From NCBI GenBank assembly GCA_017999075.1, contig JAGOBX010000009.1:1-20594 (forward strand): a stretch of DNA of 20,594 nucleotides. The letters run 5' to 3'. The notes beneath the pieces are model-generated. The model was not told where the DNA came from. It saw nothing but the letters and a program-made list of their open reading frames with translations, and searched no databases. This DNA is from JAGOBX01 sp017999075 [NCBI: Candidatus Babelota bacterium]. GTDB lineage: Bacteria > JAGOBX01. The position numbers and the translations under genes are program-made. Of the stretch, positions 16,719 through 20,594 are shown in pieces; the first letter of the stretch is position 1; each line of letters starts with the position of its first letter.

Positions 16719-19598
16719 ATGTTAATTAAGAAAAAACTGATACTGTATTTTACTTCCGCTGCTTGCATTCCTATGATATTTTTATTTTTTGCAGGACTCA
16801 CTTTTTTTGAAAAAGCTAAGGAAGCTGACATAGTAAAAAATTATTATGATATACAAACTGCATTTCTTGAAAACATTCAGCTTATGCTAAACATCAATGT
16901 TGAAAATTTAAAAACATGGAGTTCACTATCAGTTATGAATGAACTGCTTGCTGACGACATTGAAGGAAATATAACTAAAATTCTTGTGAAATTCAATAGT
17001 AATTATAAAGTTTTTCTTAATTTAAGCGTAGTAAATATGCAGGGAAAAATTTTGTCTTCATCAGACAATAAATTGCTGATGAAAACTTTAATAGACGAAC
17101 CTGGTTTTCAGCAAGCGTTAAGTAAAAAATCACTTTATATTACCGAAGTTTATGAAAGCGTGTTATTTAACGCGAATACATTAGTAGCATATTTTCCTAT
17201 AGTTTTAAGCGATGGCCAGACAGCCGGATTTATAGCGGGGGCATTTGATTGCGGCAAATTATTTTATGCTCAAAATAATTCTATTCAATTGATATCAGGG
17301 GCACCGCAGGACAATAACGCGTTTTTGCAGTTATATAATTCGGAAAACACTGTTATTTCGGCTCCTGAATTTTTAATTAAGCAATCGGTTATTTTGAAAT
17401 CAAAAAATATGAATTTTGATTTACAGAAAATGATTGATAAAAACACGAAAGGATATTTGAAAAACAGTGATAAAATAATTGTATTTATGAGACCTGAAAC
17501 AGGACAGAACAAATTCAAAGAAGCCACACCAGTTATAAACTGGTATACTGTAGCTGAAATTTCTACAGATGCTGCATTTGCCGATATAAATAAAATGAAA
17601 AATATTACTTTAATATTTTTATTACTTCTTATATCAGCAGCTGTTGTTTTTTCATTATATATTTCTGATAAAATAACAAAACCTGTGCTGATGGTTGCGG
17701 GAATAGGAGAAAAACTTGCTGCTGGAGATTTGAGGATAGAAGAGATTGATTATAAAACCAGTGATGAAATAGGACAGCTTGTAGTATCGTTTAACAATAT
17801 TCTCAACAGCCAGAGAAAACTTGCAGAACAGGCTATTTGCATAGCAAATGACGATTTGTTAAACTCTAAACTGGATAATACGATTTCAGGTGATTTGGGC
17901 GAAGCATTTTCAAATATGACGTTGAAATTAAGGAATATTGCAAAACATTCTCAGATTATTGCCGATGATGATTTATATAATCGAAGTTTGAACATTAAAG
18001 GAACCGGGACTCTGGGGAAAGCTTTTTCCGATATGATAATAAATCTTAGAAATCTTACTGAGAAAGCTCAAATTATAGCTGCCGGTGATTTGAAAAACGT
18101 CAAATTGACTGTATCTGAAAACGGGACTTTGTCAAAAGCATTTTCAAATATGATAATTAATTTACGGAAGATAGCTAATCAGGCACAGATAATAGCTGAT
18201 GAAAAACTTAATGATGTCATATTAAATGAAAATATACCAGGAGATCTTGGTTCTGCGTTTGCAGTAATGGTTAATAACTTGAGGTCTCTTGCAGAAAAAG
18301 CTCAGATTATAGCAGCAGGTGATTTAAAAAATAAAAATCTTTCTACTGAAGGCGACGGAGTTCTTACTTTGGCATTTTCTGAAATGATAGCTAATTTAAA
18401 AAAATTATCTGTTCAGGCTGAAATTATAGCAAATGATAATTTATATGAACCTTTATTGAATGAACGTATATCAGGAGATTTAGGAACAGCATTTGGAGTT
18501 ATGGTTGAAAATTTAAGATCGCTTGCCGAGAAAGCTAAACTGATAGCTTCAGGAGATTTGCAAAATGAAAAGTTAAATATGAATTTTAATGGGTCATTAT
18601 CCGCAGCATTTTCTGAAATGATAGTTAATCTTAGAAAATTGGCATTACAGGCAGAACTCCTGACAGAAGGAAAACTGAATTCTGAACTGCTTAAAGAACG
18701 CATTAAAGGAAACCTTGGGGATTCTTTTGCGGCAATGGTGGATAAGTTAAAAATATTGATACTGGAAATAAAAAGTTCTTCTGATAATGTAAATTCAATT
18801 GCCGTTGAATTAATGAATTCAACTCAATCTATGGCGAACGATACGAAAATTCAATCTGAAAAAATTACTGAAATAACTAATGGAATATCAGAAATAAATT
18901 TGTCTATAAAACAGGTTTCTGAATCGTCAAAATCTGCAGAATATATTTCAGCTAATGCTGAAGAACAAACTTTGGAAGGGGTTTCAGTTGTTCATGATAC
19001 TATGACAGGACTTCAAACAATAACAAATAATATGAATGAAGTAAGCGTTAAAATCAATGATCTTGAAAAAGCAAGCAAGGAAATAGGAACAATTATAAAT
19101 GCAATAAGTTCTATAAGTGAACAAACAAATTTACTGTCATTGAATGCTGCAATAGAAGCTGCCAGAGCCGGTGAAGCAGGTAAAGGATTTGCAGTTGTTG
19201 CAGATGAAGTTAGAAAATTATCTGAAAGCAGCCATGCAAGCGCTGCTGAAATTTCTGTTATAATAGATAAAATTAAAGATAATATGAAATTGACAGTAGA
19301 ATCTATGGAATTTTCAAATCAGAGCGCTCAGGCAAGCGTTGCGTATGCCCAGAGATTAAGCGATAATTTTGTAAAAATACAGGAATCGATTGTATCCACC
19401 AAAAAAAGCATTGCAGATATAGTATCAGCATTGACCCGCCAAAATCAAGCCAGGGATAATATTACAGTCTCTGCCACTTCTGTAAATACTGTTGTAACCG
19501 ATTTAAACAAAGTTTCGATACAGCTTGTGAATCAAAGTGATGATTTGATGAATATTGCTAAAACATTGAATAAAGTTGTATCTAAATTTGAGTTTTAA
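16719..19598 (+). CDS. Methyl-accepting chemotaxis protein with poly-HAMP array
   Basis: This 959-residue receptor should sense an extracellular signal and control CheA through CheW. In order it has a membrane segment (about 8-30), a periplasmic Cache-like sensor (about 35-293, with [17 protein letters not shown] and [22 protein letters not shown]), a second membrane segment (about 296-315), one canonical HAMP domain (318-367, with GDL and DEIG), eight 39-residue HAMP-like repeats (368-679), and the signalling domain. The hairpin tip (about 801-834) has [19 protein letters not shown] and [13 protein letters not shown]. The C-terminus (SKFEF) has no xWxxF tether. There is no clear Shine-Dalgarno before ATG 16719, but no better start exists, since the first membrane segment begins immediately. 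Confidence 0.96.
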   Translation: MLIKKKLILYFTSAACIPMIFLFFAGLTFFEKAKEADIVKNYYDIQTAFLENIQLMLNINVENLKTWSSLSVMNELLADDIEGNITKILVKFNSNYKVFLNLSVVNMQGKILSSSDNKLLMKTLIDEPGFQQALSKKSLYITEVYESVLFNANTLVAYFPIVLSDGQTAGFIAGAFDCGKLFYAQNNSIQLISGAPQDNNAFLQLYNSENTVISAPEFLIKQSVILKSKNMNFDLQKMIDKNTKGYLKNSDKIIVFMRPETGQNKFKEATPVINWYTVAEISTDAAFADINKMKNITLIFLLLLISAAVVFSLYISDKITKPVLMVAGIGEKLAAGDLRIEEIDYKTSDEIGQLVVSFNNILNSQRKLAEQAICIANDDLLNSKLDNTISGDLGEAFSNMTLKLRNIAKHSQIIADDDLYNRSLNIKGTGTLGKAFSDMIINLRNLTEKAQIIAAGDLKNVKLTVSENGTLSKAFSNMIINLRKIANQAQIIADEKLNDVILNENIPGDLGSAFAVMVNNLRSLAEKAQIIAAGDLKNKNLSTEGDGVLTLAFSEMIANLKKLSVQAEIIANDNLYEPLLNERISGDLGTAFGVMVENLRSLAEKAKLIASGDLQNEKLNMNFNGSLSAAFSEMIVNLRKLALQAELLTEGKLNSELLKERIKGNLGDSFAAMVDKLKILILEIKSSSDNVNSIAVELMNSTQSMANDTKIQSEKITEITNGISEINLSIKQVSESSKSAEYISANAEEQTLEGVSVVHDTMTGLQTITNNMNEVSVKINDLEKASKEIGTIINAISSISEQTNLLSLNAAIEAARAGEAGKGFAVVADEVRKLSESSHASAAEISVIIDKIKDNMKLTVESMEFSNQSAQASVAYAQRLSDNFVKIQESIVSTKKSIADIVSALTRQNQARDNITVSATSVNTVVTDLNKVSIQLVNQSDDLMNIAKTLNKVVSKFEF
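17820..18755 (+). repeat. Eight in-frame 117-bp repeats (HAMP-like, 39 aa each)
   Basis: Residues 368-679 of the first receptor consist of eight successive units of exactly 39 residues with no gap or insertion. The recurring pattern is a helix ending in A-x-I-I-A-x-x-x-L, a connector of about 13 residues, then G-x-L-x-x-A-F-x-x-M-x-x-N-L-R-x. The last six units alternate: units 3, 5 and 7 read [17 protein letters not shown] and ...AFSEMI.NLRK; units 4, 6 and 8 read NERISGDLG...AF..MV..LRS-like. The connector's DEIG motif of true HAMP domains is replaced by GDLG, GTLS or similar. Synonymous positions differ between units, so the array is not a recent duplication. Confidence 0.93.
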
Positions 19599-19805
19599 TG
19601 TTTAAATAAATATAAAAAACTTGTTTTTTTTAATTATAAATTTAAAATTGAAAAAATTTAAAATTTATATGCGGAATTTTAATTTATGAATTTTAAAAGA
19701 TTCCATAATAAGATTTTAGATTTGAAACAAGATTATTTTCAATTAATGAAATTGTTTTAAAAATATATTAATTTTATTGAAGTGTGTTAGCGGAGGGTTA
19801 AAAGA
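19599..19805 (+). other. Gap between the two receptor genes, with AT-only hairpins
   Basis: No gene is seen in these 207 bases. A weak stem of A-T pairs (19614-19619 with 19624-19629) followed by T bases could be a poor terminator. A longer stem (19635-19649 with 19655-19669, 14 pairs and one mismatch, loop GAAAA) follows and has no T-run after it. TATATT at 19764-19769 may be a -10 for the second receptor, without a convincing -35. GGAGG at about 19792-19796 is the ribosome site of that gene. Confidence 0.5.
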
Positions 19806-20594
19806 ATGAATTTAAAAAAATTTATGCCTAAAACATTAAAATCCAAATTATTACTTTTAATAATAGCTATTACAGTTATTCCTTTATTATTAACAGGCAT
19901 AGTAACTTATTCAAACACTAAAAAAACTGTAGATGATTTGCTTATTAATGACCTTGCTCATATATCAACCAATGTGCGGAGCATGTGCGTTGCTCAAAAA
20001 GGTCTTTTGCAGGAATTTATAGAGTCTGATTATAAAGTGGCAAATTCTATTTTTTTGAAATATCAGGTATCTTTAGATCAGTTAAATAAAATCAGATGGT
20101 CAGCAGTAAATCAATTGACTAAAGATAAAAAAGATATTGAACTTCCTTCTTTTAAGTTGGGGGAAGAGGAAATACTGCAGAATAGTGATCCGGATAAATA
20201 TCAAAAAATAGTTGATGATGTAAAGAAACTTACTGGAGCGACATGCACTATATTTCAGCGTATGAATGAATCGGGAGATATGCTTAGGATCTCGACAAGC
20301 GTGTTAAATAAGGAAGGAAAAAGAGCTTTAGGCACTTATATTCCTTATGTTAATGATGCGGGTGAAAAAAATAAGGTTATAGAAACTGTATTGAAAGGAG
20401 AAATATACAGGGGTCGCGCTTATGTTGTTGATCAGTGGTATATAACCGTTTATGCACCATTCAAAGATTCTGACGGGAAAGTAATAGGGATGTTATATGT
20501 TGGAAGAAAGGAAATAAGTGTTACTTCTCTCATAGATTCAATAAAAAAAATTAAAATAGCGTCTACAGGATATGTGTTTGTACTAAATAGTAAA
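19806..20594 (+). CDS. Methyl-accepting chemotaxis protein, 5' part (Cache_3-Cache_2 sensor)
   Basis: The frame stays open from the ATG to the end of the window (263 codons), so only the N-terminal part is visible. A cytoplasmic MNLKKFMPKTLKSK start is followed by a membrane segment (about 14-33) and a periplasmic domain. The signature TGATCTIFQRMN at about 143-154, LRISTSV, the ALGTYIP strand, VIETVLKGE-YRGRAYVV, WYITVYAPFKDSDGKVIGML (from about residue 211) and YVG are typical of Cache_3-Cache_2 sensors in chemoreceptors. The HAMP and signalling domains are presumed to lie beyond the edge. GGAGG lies about ten bases upstream of the ATG. A histidine kinase or cyclase with the same sensor is a less likely alternative. 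Confidence 0.85.
   Translation, partial: MNLKKFMPKTLKSKLLLLIIAITVIPLLLTGIVTYSNTKKTVDDLLINDLAHISTNVRSMCVAQKGLLQEFIESDYKVANSIFLKYQVSLDQLNKIRWSAVNQLTKDKKDIELPSFKLGEEEILQNSDPDKYQKIVDDVKKLTGATCTIFQRMNESGDMLRISTSVLNKEGKRALGTYIPYVNDAGEKNKVIETVLKGEIYRGRAYVVDQWYITVYAPFKDSDGKVIGMLYVGRKEISVTSLIDSIKKIKIASTGYVFVLNSK

Noticed and set aside
17820-18755. CRISPR-like or mobile repeat
   Set aside because: The repeats are in frame inside a single open reading frame, are diverged at synonymous sites and encode a conserved protein pattern.

Overview
The window is an AT-rich bacterial chromosomal segment, read entirely on the + strand. It falls into two parts. Bases 1-12633 are the distal S10, spc and alpha ribosomal-protein clusters fused into one tight array: rpsS, rplV, rpsC, rplP, rpmC, rpsQ, rplN, rplX, rplE, rpsN, rpsH, rplF, rplR, rpsE, rplO, secY, adk, map, infA, rpmJ, rpsM, rpsK, rpsD, rpoA and rplQ. 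The array is closed by a strong intrinsic terminator. rpmD (L30), which many bacteria carry between rpsE and rplO, is absent from its usual place. The gaps are short and many Shine-Dalgarno sites lie inside the preceding gene, so translation of much of the array is probably coupled. Two gaps (rpsC-rplP and rpsM-rpsK) are unusually long and each contains a clear RNA hairpin.

Bases 12634-16601 hold a probable three-gene transcription unit. It encodes two exported proteins I do not recognise and a membrane protein of the CNNM/CorC (DUF21 + CBS pair + CorC_HlyC) class whose transmembrane domain looks degenerate. A TATAAT-type promoter sits directly against the terminator of the ribosomal cluster.

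Bases 16602-20594 hold two consecutive chemoreceptor genes. The first (959 aa) has a periplasmic Cache-like sensor, one canonical HAMP domain, then eight uninterrupted 39-residue HAMP-like repeats before the methyl-accepting signalling domain. The last six repeats alternate between two sequence types. This poly-HAMP array is the most unusual feature here. The second receptor runs off the window edge and shows a Cache_3-Cache_2-type sensor.

The organism is a free-swimming or chemotactic bacterium, or a descendant of one. Gene order (secY-adk-map-infA-rpmJ-rpsM-rpsK-rpsD-rpoA-rplQ), zinc-binding forms of S14, L36, S4, L24 and adenylate kinase, AT richness, missing L30 and multiple receptors would fit an Elusimicrobiota/Endomicrobia-like lineage. 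That assignment is a guess from gene content; AT-rich Firmicutes-like or other deep lineages are not excluded. There is no gene-free stretch over about 210 bases, and I saw no tRNA, rRNA, CRISPR array or insertion sequence.
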